This document shows, in pieces, positions 36,856 to 47,281 of a stretch of DNA of 64,000 nucleotides. The notes under the pieces are model-generated. The model was not told the origin of the DNA and did no database searches. It saw only the letters and a list, made by a program, of their open reading frames with translations. The DNA comes from Ampelocalamus luodianensis (taxonomy: Eukaryota > Streptophyta > Magnoliopsida > Poales > Poaceae): the NCBI GenBank assembly GCA_036346255.1, contig CM070619.1:42352342-42416341 (forward strand), read 5' to 3'. How positions within the stretch are numbered: position 1 is the stretch's first letter; each line of letters begins with the position of its first letter. The translations under genes and the position numbers were made by a program.

Positions 36856-39639
36856 GCCGCTTCCTCGTTTCCTTTCTCCGCTAACATGTCTTGCCACATC
36901 TTGTGCCATCTCGTCATCCACTTAGCCATACACCTGATCCACCAACACCCTTGATCCAAACCGTGAATTGAGTCAACCATACACCATCTCATGACCAGTG
37001 GGTCCCACAGATCAAATTCAATTCCTTTATTTCTTTTCAGCCGAAATATCCTTGCTGACGTCAGTGATGTCATAATTATCTTTTTCTTCATAAAAGTAAT
37101 TCCAGTAAATCCATAAATCATATTTTCAGTATTTTATGTGATTTCAATCTTTTAGAGCCCATATCTTTTGCATCTTAACTCCGATTGGGCCCATTCAAAA
37201 TTTTAAATTCATCTAAATTTGAGATCTATTTATCTGAGATTTTTATTTAATTTTTGGAGTTTTTTATTCTATATTCTATATTTATTTATTTTATTTGCTT
37301 GTTTGCGAGTAGACGTTGATACTTCGGGAAATTTTGAGCAATGAGGAGTTCACCAAGATCAAGATCAATCCGAGGATTTATTCCAAGGTAAGTCGTGGTC
37401 CTTTGATTATATTGAACCTATGATTTCAAAAGTATATGGTTTTATACAAATGCATGTTATCTTTATATAAATTATTTTGGGATTAGCTATTACCTGTTGT
37501 CAGTATGCCTCCTTTGGTAAATTGAATGTCATAAATCATTTGTCACCTTAGCATGGGTAATTTTAGTTGGACATATTTGTATTATCAACATGGGTATCGT
37601 ATTTATGCTTAGTATTGCTTAGTTACGATGGGTTCATTGTCACATGTGTCATAATGATTAATCTTGACTTAATGATACATAAAATCGTGGTGGTTAAGCC
37701 ACAACTGTTAAAATCGTACCATGACAGGGTTTGTCATTGGTCTTGGTTAAAGAAATGGTTTTCGCTCGGGCGAATGGTTGGTGGATAGTGGGGGTGTGGT
37801 TTAGCACGCTGTGGGTTTGTGGTAGTCTCGCGTGAGTAACTTATCAAGGATTTAATCTTTTTGCGTCATTAAACTGGGTCTTAACTGTACAACCACATAT
37901 CTGGTATGGAACGGACCTGGCTAACTAATTAGCAATATTTTAATTTGATTCTGTTTGGGTTGTGTTTGGCGCAAGAAGGGGCCAAGAGGGCGAAACCTTA
38001 GCGAGCAGAACTGAGTCAAAGCAGAGATTTGTAAAAAGCCTTGTGATAACCACTTAGTCACACACCTATGGAAGCATGAAATGTCTAACATTATAAGTGA
38101 TTTATCTTTTGTGGGTAAAGCTGTACAACTTCTACAGAGCGTAAAACTATTCGAACAGCTGTGTCCGCGGTTATGGACGTGCTCGGGGATTTCACACGGG
38201 AGATAGAGTTTCTTCAAAAATGAGTCGGAGTGTAGATGGAAAGTTCACTTGATGAATATAATATTTGTTTGGTGAACCGATAATTCACTTGGTGGGTTGT
38301 GTCGGTTAGTGAATAGAGGATTCACTTATCTTTGGTTTGGTTGGGAGGTGAATAGGAAGTTCACTAGTTGTTTCAAAGAAATTATTTACTTACTTATTAT
38401 TCTTTTCAATTACGCATTTCAATCTACTTATTGTATTTATCGTCAATACTGCTTTCTGCAAAAGAACCATACAACTAACATTTGTTCAAGCCCTGCATGA
38501 ATACTATTTGCATACATTTCTCCACGACTTGCTGAGTGCTTTATGTACTCACGGCTTCAATTTCTGCGATTCAGTTGAAGAGTACTAAGCTACACGAGGG
38601 TTCTTTGCTCAGGAGTACCATGAAGGTTTTGTGGATTAAGATGTGCGTTCTCCACTCGATTACCTGTATGCATGTTGATTGGCCTTTTCAAGAGTTTCGT
38701 TCCGCTGCAAAAGTTTATTTGTTTTCTTTAGCTCTGCGTGGCAAGTTAAGTAAACGTTGATCATAAGGTCCAGTTATTATTATTATTTGTTAATTTGAGG
38801 TCTTTTTAGTTAAATCGAATAAATGGATGGTATTTCACCACTGTTTCCTGTGTGCGCTAGCTACTGATCTGAGACTAGTTCAGAATACACAGAGGGTTTT
38901 CAAGATGTAATTTCGGGTCCCGACAGTTAATCAACTAGGAATCCTACTTTCTTTTGGAGAACTAGGGGCACTGTATAAAGCCTTGAGGAGTGGTCACGGA
39001 GAACATAAGCAATAAACTAACTCGTCCAAAGCAAAAAAGTGTACGAGAGGATTTTTTGACTGAAAACAGGAGAGAAAAATCCCTATTGTATATATATAAA
39101 TAAATATAAAGGGGACAAAGAAAAAAGAGAATAGAATTTACAAAGAGAAGGGAGAAGGAATACACAAAACAACAAAACTAGGAATCCTTAACCGAAACCT
39201 CTCAACCAGTTAACAAAATCTTTCTGTAGAGACGGCTTAACCCTATATAGATTGTTGTATATAGCAAGAATACGAGGGTCCTAAAAGATTCGAGAGGGTT
39301 GTGAGAGAGCGACAATCACTTGCACTTTTTTGAGGTTGTGCTTAACGAATTTGCGGTCGGTTTCGTCGAATCTTTCTTTCTCGTCGTGATTATTTCGTCG
39401 CTATTATTTGGTTCTCTACGAGGGATTCATCTATTTCGTTCTTGATACCGCATATGCTCGTACCGTATCTTACAACTATGATCCGATCTAGGGACTGCTA
39501 TACATAAGAAAGTGTATGAAAATATAACATGATCCATGTTTTCAAGTGAGATGTTCAAATATTGAGCGATGTATGATGCAGGGCGTCTATTATTCTTCCA
39601 CAAGAAAAGAAGCCAAGAACAAGGCGGACATGTGATTAG

Positions 39640-39906
39640 CTACAAGCTTACAGCTGCATAGCGTGTTGGGCTGATGCCCGACGGAGTAAATTTTGTGTGA
39701 TTGCAAACTGCAAGGTAGGGCCTGGTGAGCGATGATGCAGTGATCTCAGCGCCGATGTCAGGGTTGGTCTCTTCCATCGTGATTTTTGTGGAACAACTGC
39801 ACTCTCCGTTCTCCATCAATGGCGACGTCCTTTTCCATTCAGAAGACGTGTCACAAGAGATTAATGTATCCGGGACTGGTAGTAGTCTACGTCCAAATCC
39901 GTTCAT
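39640..39906 (-). pseudogene. Possible unassigned gene fragment
   Basis: An 88-codon open frame with a balanced, protein-like composition: RRLLPVPDTLISCDTSSEWK, ENGECSCSTKITMEETNPD, ASSLTRPYLAVCNHTKFTP. It ends at a TAG. There is no homologue I recognise, no good start context and no neighbouring exon. It may be an orphan exon or chance. Confidence 0.25.
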
Positions 39907-40280
39907 TCAAAGATTCCAAATCTTTTTCCTTTTTTTTTTTGGAACCCGAAGATTCCAAATCATGGATGCAGAGCTCGGACTCTGGAGGCCTTCCAAAGTT
40001 TGGTCTTTTCTGTTGCAATTGATATCTGGAAATCCATTTTCGGGAATTGCTAGTGTTAAGAGTTTAGAATTGGCCGACTTTGTGCGGAGCATGAATAGTG
40101 GAAATTTCACGTGGATTTTGTATGACGCAGGGAACTCCTAGAGTCATATGTAAAATTATGTTGAACTGAGTAAAAGTGTGAGACAAGAGTTTTCACTAAG
40201 TGATTCAAATATCGTGCTGCCGTGCTATAGCGGCACTAAAGCGGTTTCGCAGAGCTACATGCCAATTATCCGCTGTCTAT

Positions 40281-40538
40281 GGGCGGAACTAGATGGGAGG
40301 ATCCGGTGTCATAGGACACTGGGTCAAAAAAAAGTAGAGATTAGTCCATATATATCACGTATGCACTATGTTTAAAAGTTGTGCACCCTGGTTCAGTCCA
40401 ATCTCTGGTTAGATGATGCATTTTGTCAATATCTGCCACATAAATTACTATGTAGTACATTGTTATTTGAAAATTATATATGTTGCTATATGTATAGTGA
40501 AATAGTGAACTCTGATCATTTTCGTTCTAGTTCCGCCC
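40281..40538. mobile_element. Small TIR element (hAT-like MITE)
   Basis: A perfect 13-bp inverted repeat: GGGCGGAACTAGA at 40281-40293 and TCTAGTTCCGCCC at 40526-40538, about 258 bp apart. The interior is AT-rich with no ORF. The 8-bp flanks (ctgtctat / tgcctgtc) are not a convincing duplication. Assignment to hAT is by TIR style only. Confidence 0.6.
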
Positions 40539-42597
40539 TGCCTGTCACAGCAACAACCGCTATAGTGGAAATAGCGACGGTTGCCTCATATAGTTTTTTT
40601 TCTTGTTAATGAAAATATAACGTATCTCCATGTTATATTTAGGTTTTGGGCCAACTAAAATTTGTTTTCTAACCCAAAGAATTCAATTTTATGTCAATTT
40701 TTTTTTTATATATGAACTTTTAAAAAATGAATTAAAATATCCCAAATTTATTTCAAAAATTAAGAAATTCAAATAACATATTTGAAATTCAAAAAATAAT
40801 TTGATTTTCTGGGAAATTAGATTCAAATTTGATCCATTCTAATTCTTCTTTATGTATTTCAGATTTTGGATTGAACATGTTGTAATGGTATTGTAAATTG
40901 GTAACTTTTTTTTGGAAAATCCCAAAGTTTTCACATTTATTTAGTATTTTGCATAACAATAAAATTGATATAGCCAACATTTTTAAATAAAACCGCGATG
41001 TATGATAGCCTCGGGATAGCATTTTTTACGTACTCCCTTCATTTCTCAACGGATGTTATTTTATGATTTTGTACATCAATCAAGGGACGCATATAAAGGA
41101 CCATATTATACTCTTTTTCGATAGGTAACTTATTACTCTTGGATGGTGTATTTTACTAAATGTTCACGGAACATATACATTATAGAGCAACACAGCCTCT
41201 TACTAAATGTTTCCTAGTTCCTACAAGTATTATTATAAGAAAATTCGGTATCTCAAACGGGCGAATTGGGCCTCCAATTCCGCGAGTCCCGATCCCACTA
41301 CCAGAGAGGGCCAGGCCATTTGCTTGGGTGTTGAAAACATGTTATTTTGGATATTGGTACGATCCTCTAGAAAAAAATTTTGATAACTAATTTCTATTGT
41401 AATATTTTTTATAAAATTTAATAAAATTATAATATTATAGAAGTATCAAGACAAATATTTTTTCATATGTATAGATTCTAAATATTTAAAAATATATCAA
41501 CATATCTTTCAACACCTGACGTTTCGGAAATTTGACTTTTCTCGGACCAGAGAGGTATTTCCAAAGCGAATGAAACGTGTCGATCTCAGTTTTGACGTCG
41601 TGCTCGTGCCCCTACCACCAAAAAGGGTGAGAGCTCTCCTGCTCCTGCACGCCTTCTCATGCCGCTAATACACTAGCAAGGTATAATCAGTTTCGTTTCC
41701 TCACAGACACATGTGGTCAGAGGGGAGATGGACCCACCTGTCAGCGACAGCGGCCTGAGAAGGGTCCAGTAACCTTGTGGCGACGTCTGATACAGTACTA
41801 GTTTATACAGTACGTCGGCACTTTTTTAAACGCGAAAGAGACCAGACGACCTTGCGACACGGGAGTTCTCTCCAAGACGTCCTCCGGCAGTTGCACAATC
41901 GCATGAAGATACCCGTGGATTGTGGTGGGTAGTTGGCTTCTCTTCTGCTCTCATCACGGTTGAATATTTGTTCTGATTTTATCAGGCTCCCGGTTTGGCT
42001 CGGCTCCGGGCTTCTCACAAGAAGCTAAAGCCGCCAGGACAAACAGGTGCACTCAAACATTTACATTTGGAGAAGCCAGAGCTGATTGTTGTGTAGATTT
42101 CGGAGCTGATTGTTTAGTGGCAAAAACATGGTTCAGCATCTGTACGTATCATGGGCATCCTCCTATGTTCCTATTACAAAACATTGACTCATTTACCGTA
42201 ACGGTACAAAAATACACAAAATCGTAACAACGGTACCCCACCCATTTAGAATATACGATGTTTTAGAAAATATACAGTTAAACTTTCTTAATTTTGATCA
42301 TTAATATGTAAAAAAACTATTTGTATTGGTTATATGAAAATGATATCATTAGATTAGTTATGAAAAATATTTTCATAATATAATATTTTTATATTTTTTT
42401 ATGAACATATTTATATAAAAAGTAGCAATCAAAGATCAAAGTTGTATATTTGATATTATTACGATGTTCAAAATATCATATATTATTGAATAGAGATTAA
42501 CGTACAAGCAGCCTACGTGGCAACCACGAGGGGGTCCGTTTGCAAAAACGACAGCACCTAGAGGTCTAAACAGAAAATATCTCCTTAAACAACTCCC

Positions 42598-42603
42598 TAT
42601 AAA
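42598..42603 (+). promoter_or_regulatory. TATA box of the cysteine protease gene
   Basis: TATAAA in the context ccctataaagc, 76 bp before the ATG at 42679 and about 80 bp before the signal-peptide codons. It is the only good TATA element immediately upstream. Confidence 0.65.
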
Positions 42604-42678
42604 GCAACTAGCAGTGGAGAGAGCCAAGAAACCAAGCAACCAATCCAAACAAGCAAAGGGAAAAGCAAGAAATTCCCG

Positions 42679-45600
42679 ATGGATCATCGCCTCCTTCCCC
42701 TCCTGCTCCTCGGCCTCCTCCTCTCTCCGGCGGCGGCCGCGGCCGCGGCCGACGAGGATCCTGATCCGGCAGGTCGTCGGCGGCGCCGATGCCGGCGACG
42801 ACCACCTGGAGCTGAACGCGGAGTCCCACTTCACCAGCTTCGTGCAGAGGTTCGGGAAGGCGTACAAGGATGCCGACGAGCACGCGTACCGGCTGTCCGT
42901 GTTCAAGGCGAACCTGCGCCGCGCGCGCCGGCACCAGCTGCTGGACCCCTCCGCCGAGCACGGCATCACCAAGTTCTCCGACCTCACCCCCGCCGAGTTC
43001 CGCCAGACCTTCCTCGGCCTCCGTAAGTCGCGGCGCGCGTTCCTGAGGGAGATCGCCGGGTCGGCCCACGAGGCGCCGGCGCTGCCCACGGACGGCCTCC
43101 CCGACGACTTCGACTGGAGGGACCACGGCGCCGTCGGGCCCGTCAAGAACCAGGTCCGTCCGGCTCCCATGGATTTGCCAATCAAGTATCGATCCTTTAT
43201 TTATTGGGTTTTTTTTTGTTGATTCGTTTTGGTTTGTTGATGTGTAGGGTTCGTGCGGGTCGTGCTGGTCGTTCAGCGCGTCGGGGGCGCTGGAGGGGGC
43301 GCACTACCTGGCGACGGGCAAGATGGAGGTGCTCTCAGAGCAGCAGTTGGTCGACTGCGACCATGAGGTGAGGTTCTTCTTCCTTTCTTTTTTTTTTCCC
43401 TTGCAATACTAGCCCTTCTTTTTTTTTCCTTGCAATACTAGCCTTATTATCACTTTAGTTTTTTTATTTTTTGGGATATTTGATTATTTGTTACTGTCAA
43501 AAGATATGTAATGCAGGATTTGTCATTTACATGTCTATGATACGTGGTCTCAGAACATTTTTAGAGTGGCAAATAATCAAATATTCATTTTTTTGTGATT
43601 GGTTTATGTTGCTGCAAGAAAAGTTGGATCTTTCGGACTTTTTGCCCATGTTTTGTCAGCTGGTGGTAGTGTCCTTTTCCTATTTTCTTGGTTTCTGATT
43701 GGGTATCGCACCAAATAAAGGGGAAAAGGGAAATTTTGAGTGAAATTGGAAGGGGAAAGTTGCAAGATTCCATGAGAAACTTTGAAAGGGAAATTGGGTG
43801 GAAAATGAGTGGCAAATTTGAGATATCAGTACTTGAGTCAAACCAAAGTGATCTACCTTGTAACTAATAAGCAAGGGTAACTTAGAGAACTAGTTTTTGG
43901 TTAGTCAAGGATAGCTTAGAGAACCAGTTGATGGTGGGGGAGTAGGTCGGTAAAACAAAGAGGAAGATAATAAAAAGCGAGAATACCTAGGAGAAACTAG
44001 GTATTTTTTGGAAGATAAAAAAAACGAGAATACCTAGAAGGAACTAGGTTTTTTTTTCATTAAAAATGAAGAATAGGTATCCAAATTCGAGTTGAAAAGG
44101 ACTTAAACCTGGTTAGTGGGTGTACACCCATACACCAACGGAGCTAGGCTCAGTTGCTAACAAAGAGGAAGATAAGAATGTTAGGTCAAGTGGATATAGT
44201 CATACTCAACTGGAAATCAAGGTCCAATAAACTGATAATGTTATGTCATGTGCTAAGGGAAAATCACTAGTGAAGCTAATATGGGGGAGATGAAAATTGA
44301 ATTTCTCAAATCTCAACCGAACAATTCATTGAAATAAAAAATTAGGGAAAACTGTGGGGCGTGAGCTTGTATCAGTACTGTTAAAGTTTGTTATTGATTA
44401 GGGCACTCACAATGCAGACTCTACCCATAGTTTCTATACCTTGAAGACACCACCACAAGAAACCATGCTCCCCAATGCAAAGTTTGTAATAGTAGTTCCT
44501 ATAGATAAAGAAATTTATTGCAACACAAAGAAAGCTGATCAGCTGCGGCATATTTTACCATGTGATCCACCCTACACCTCTCAACAGCTACGCATCATCG
44601 ATAGGATGGCGTACGGGATCCATAGAAACGAAGCTGATCTCTCCCAACGCGCATCTGGTGGTTTCTACCGACCTCGAACGAATCGTAGACTCGGTTTCTT
44701 ATCAAGAAACGATTTCTTGGTTTTTCTCCCTCTCTCTTCAATAAATATACTGCCACATCAACAAAATGCAGTAAATAGGAGGGTAATAAATAGACTTAGA
44801 AACTATGGTAGAGTCTGCATTGTGAGTGCTCTTAGCTGGCTTGGTGAGTCTTTCCCCTCGGGAAAGGAGACCCAGATGAGTCCCATCTTGGTAATCCGCA
44901 GCATCATCAATGCTGAATGGGCAAATCCTGGTATGATATTTTTGGGAAACTTTGTTGCTGCAATGGTGTCATCTGGAGCAACCGCTATCTCGGTGCTTCG
45001 ACTGCTATGTTGCAAATAAATCATTGTATGCATAAATTGTTGGCGACCAGTTTTTCAAATATCGGTGGTTAGCATTTCTTCCTGAATCACTTTTGGTTTG
45101 GTCAGTACAACTTAAGAAGTGAAAATCCCCATCCACTTTGAAACAACCAAGTTTGCTATTTTCCTTCCAGAGGATGCAGCTGCAATGTTGTTTCGTTTCT
45201 GCTTGTAGGATGAATAAACTGTTGTTTCTTAAAAAAAATGCAAAATGCTGTGTAGGATCTGTTTGGTAGTAACTAGTAAGGCAGGTATACCCTCCATGCC
45301 TCTATAAAATCAATTTGGACTTCAGGATTTTTTTCTGATTTGTCTAAACTCTGAAGTGAGGTTACGGAATCATTGGTACATTAAGTGATGAAAACCATGG
45401 TGTAGAAAAGTAGCAAGTTAGTTGTGTTGGTTCCGCCTTTTCATTAAAATAATGTGTACATTAGCAAATGTAATTCATCCAGCAAAAACAATTTTAGCTT
45501 ACCAATAGTCGTTTCACTAATCGTTCCAGTACAGTGATATTTCCAAGTGGCACCAGGAACAATTTTTCTCACAAGTGGCAAGTAGTTTTAATAGTGCTTC

Positions 45601-46407
45601 TCACCATTGTAAACATGTAATTCACCCTTTTGTTTGTAGACTTATTTTACCGTTCTAGTACTATTGCCTAGCTGTCAGTAGGATCTATATTGTTGCTGGC
45701 TTCATGTTGCTTTTCCTCAATGGATGCCTCAACTTATTGTGCTACATTCTTGTAATAAATTTTGCAGTGTGATGCATCAGAACCTGATTCATGCGATTCT
45801 GGATGCAATGGTGGGTTGATGACTACAGCCTTCAGCTATCTTTTGAAATCTGGTGGCCTTGAGAGTGAGAAGGATTACCCTTACACTGGGAGGGATGGTA
45901 CCTGCAAATTTGACAAGTCAAAGATTGTTGCTTCAGTCCAAAACTTCAGTGTTGTCTCTGTTGATGAAGATCAAATTGCTGCTAACCTTGTGAAACATGG
46001 GCCATTGGCAAGTAAGTAAAACTGTCTCCGCGTTTATAGGTCTGACCAGTGTTTCTAAATACATGGAACAACCAATAATGGATAATGAAATCTCTGATGC
46101 ATGTTTTCTCTTTCATGAAGTTGGTATCAATGCCGCGTACATGCAGACATACATCGGTGGTGTGTCATGCCCATACATCTGCGGCAGGCACCTTGATCAT
46201 GGTGTTCTTCTTGTTGGCTACGGGTCGGCTGGTTTTGCCCCCATCCGCCTGAAGGAGAAGCCCTACTGGATCATCAAGAACTCCTGGGGTAAAAACTGGG
46301 GAGAGAAGGGGTACTACAAGATCTGCAGGGGCTCGAACGTCCGCAACAAATGCGGTGTTGATTCCATGGTCTCCACGGTGACCACCATCCATACCCCAAA
46401 GGAGTAG
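42679..46407 (+). CDS. RD19-like: RD19-type papain-family cysteine protease (four exons, frame broken near the start)
   Basis: Vacuolar/secretory C1A cysteine endopeptidase. Exons are 42679-43153, 43248-43367, 45768-46011 and 46121-46407, all with GT-AG introns. The signal peptide is MDHRLLPLLLLGLLLSP. The propeptide has an ERFNIN-like helix (DADEHAYRLSVFKANLRRAR) and ITKFSDLTPAEF. The mature enzyme starts around LPDDFDWRDHGAVGPVKNQ. The active-site Cys is in GSCGSCWSFSASGALEG (exon 2), the His in LDHGVLLVGYG and the Asn in KPYWIIKNSWG (exon 4). The CNGGLMTTAFSYLLKSGG block is typical of the RD19 subfamily. The signal-peptide frame (ATG 42679) and the propeptide frame differ: after DED the frame must change at about 42759 (GGATCCTGATCC). 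So as written the ATG does not read into the protease. Intron 2 (2.4 kb) holds a MITE. Confidence 0.93.
43368..45767 (+). other. Intron 2 of the protease gene
   Basis: 2.4 kb, GT...AG. It holds a short duplicated block (cttgcaatactagcc at about 43402 and 43427), a near-repeat of gagaatacctag with hairpin potential at 43980-44050, and the Tourist-like MITE at 44401-44831. The ORF at 44441-45019 is MITE sequence, not an exon. Confidence 0.85.
44401..44831. mobile_element. Tourist-like (PIF/Harbinger) MITE in protease intron 2
   Basis: The left end GGGCACTCACAATGCAGACT is matched by the inverted right end AGTCTGCATTGTGAGTGCTC. The TIR similarity continues for about 38 bp (through CTACC.ATAGTTTCTA). 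It is flanked by TTA on both sides (44398-44400 and 44832-44834), the target duplication of PIF/Harbinger elements. 431 bp, no transposase. Confidence 0.9.
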
Positions 46408-47267
46408 ACTCTGATCAGTAGTCCTCCTGACATCACTCGTGATTTCTATATATGCTAGAACTTTAATACGTAGTAGTTTGGCTCCATCTGTGCTGTTATG
46501 ACACTGGTGTAAGCAGCGATGATGTGAAGCTGCAACAGAACGCTTGCTGTGTTACTTATATTTGCTTTGCTCTGGCCATGCATGCTGCACGCTATTTGGA
46601 GGTAGCTAAATTATTATCGCCAGCTGTGGTTTTACTCTACTAAACTTTTGAATAATTTGTGTACATAAATATGGTGTGTTTCCATCGAAATGATGTGTCT
46701 GTTTGTTGTGACTTGAGTTTGCGTGTATCTTCCTCGTATCTTCCTCGATTTGATTTGGAGATTCACACACCCCAAGTTGCAACTTGTAAACACCCGTCGA
46801 TGTATTGCAATGTATACGAGCTGAGTTTTGGCCTCGTACATCTGCCATGCTTGTTCTTCTATGTAGACAGCGCATCGTCTTCTTAATTTGGACATCCTAC
46901 TTGTCTTTCGCAAGATCCGTGACGGTCGCATGGCGTTCACAAAAAGGAAGTGTTGTGGACTTATATTGAGGGAAGCACAATCAGCGACGGAGCAAAGTTC
47001 GTGAAGATCAGAGCTTGCGCACAGCAGAGGTTCCGACAGCAATCACAGGACCTGAAGAAGCGACCAAGCTTTAGTGTGTGTGTAGCGTTTACAACAACAG
47101 GGTGTAAATCGGTAGGTTTCCGAATAGACTAACGAGTTTTGACGTACAGTTTGAATACGAGTCGGGTTAGATGGTTGAACGATCGATTCTGTAATCTGAA
47201 ATCAAGTAAGAAATAGACTTATATCTTCCGATTTGCTATTTCCTTGCCCTCTGAATTCTCCATACTA
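46408..47267. other. 3' flank of the protease gene and start of a TE block
   Basis: 46408-46900 probably includes the 3' UTR of the protease; no clear AATAAA was pinned. From about 46951 the sequence looks like a decayed LTR. No independent gene is supported. Confidence 0.5.
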
Positions 47268-47281
47268 CCTACGCTACCCTG

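Larger units (their letters stand above)
18044..38925 (+). mobile_element. Outer gypsy-type LTR (family B) split by nested insertions
   Basis: The LTR starts TGTAACATCCC at 18044 and ends GGGTCCCGACA at 38925. Its own sequence is 18044-19325 plus 36856-38925, about 3.35 kb in total, matching the 3.3 kb sister at 5325-8628. Shared landmarks include CTTGCTGACGTCAG near 37055 against CTCGCTGACGTCAG near 6855, and the AT-rich end shared with 3.3-3.88 kb. The flanks are ATTAA (18039-18043) and GTTAA (38926-38930), a 4/5 target duplication. The middle is occupied by a copia solo LTR and a complete copia element. Confidence 0.75.
38926..42597. other. Intergenic region left of the protease gene
   Basis: A mix of AT-rich DNA with no complete gene. 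The sub-features listed separately are a possible gene fragment at 39640-39906 and a TIR element at 40281-40538. Positions 38.93-39.5 kb may include a decayed LTR (T-rich, R/U5-like text near 39.35 kb), but no ends were found. Positions 42.23-42.5 kb are very AT-rich. Confidence 0.5.

Noticed and set aside
39786..40141. Plus-strand ORFs overlapping the orphan frame
   Set aside because: Antisense or run through a T-rich homopolymer at 39927; no recognisable domain.
41033..41110. Stowaway/Mariner-like end (tactcccttcatttctcaacgg)
   Set aside because: No matching inverted right end or TA duplication was found nearby, so it cannot be delimited.
44441..45019. Plus-strand 192-codon ORF in the protease intron
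   Set aside because: It starts inside a Tourist-like MITE, crosses its end and includes the inverted repeat; no conserved motif and no splice logic.
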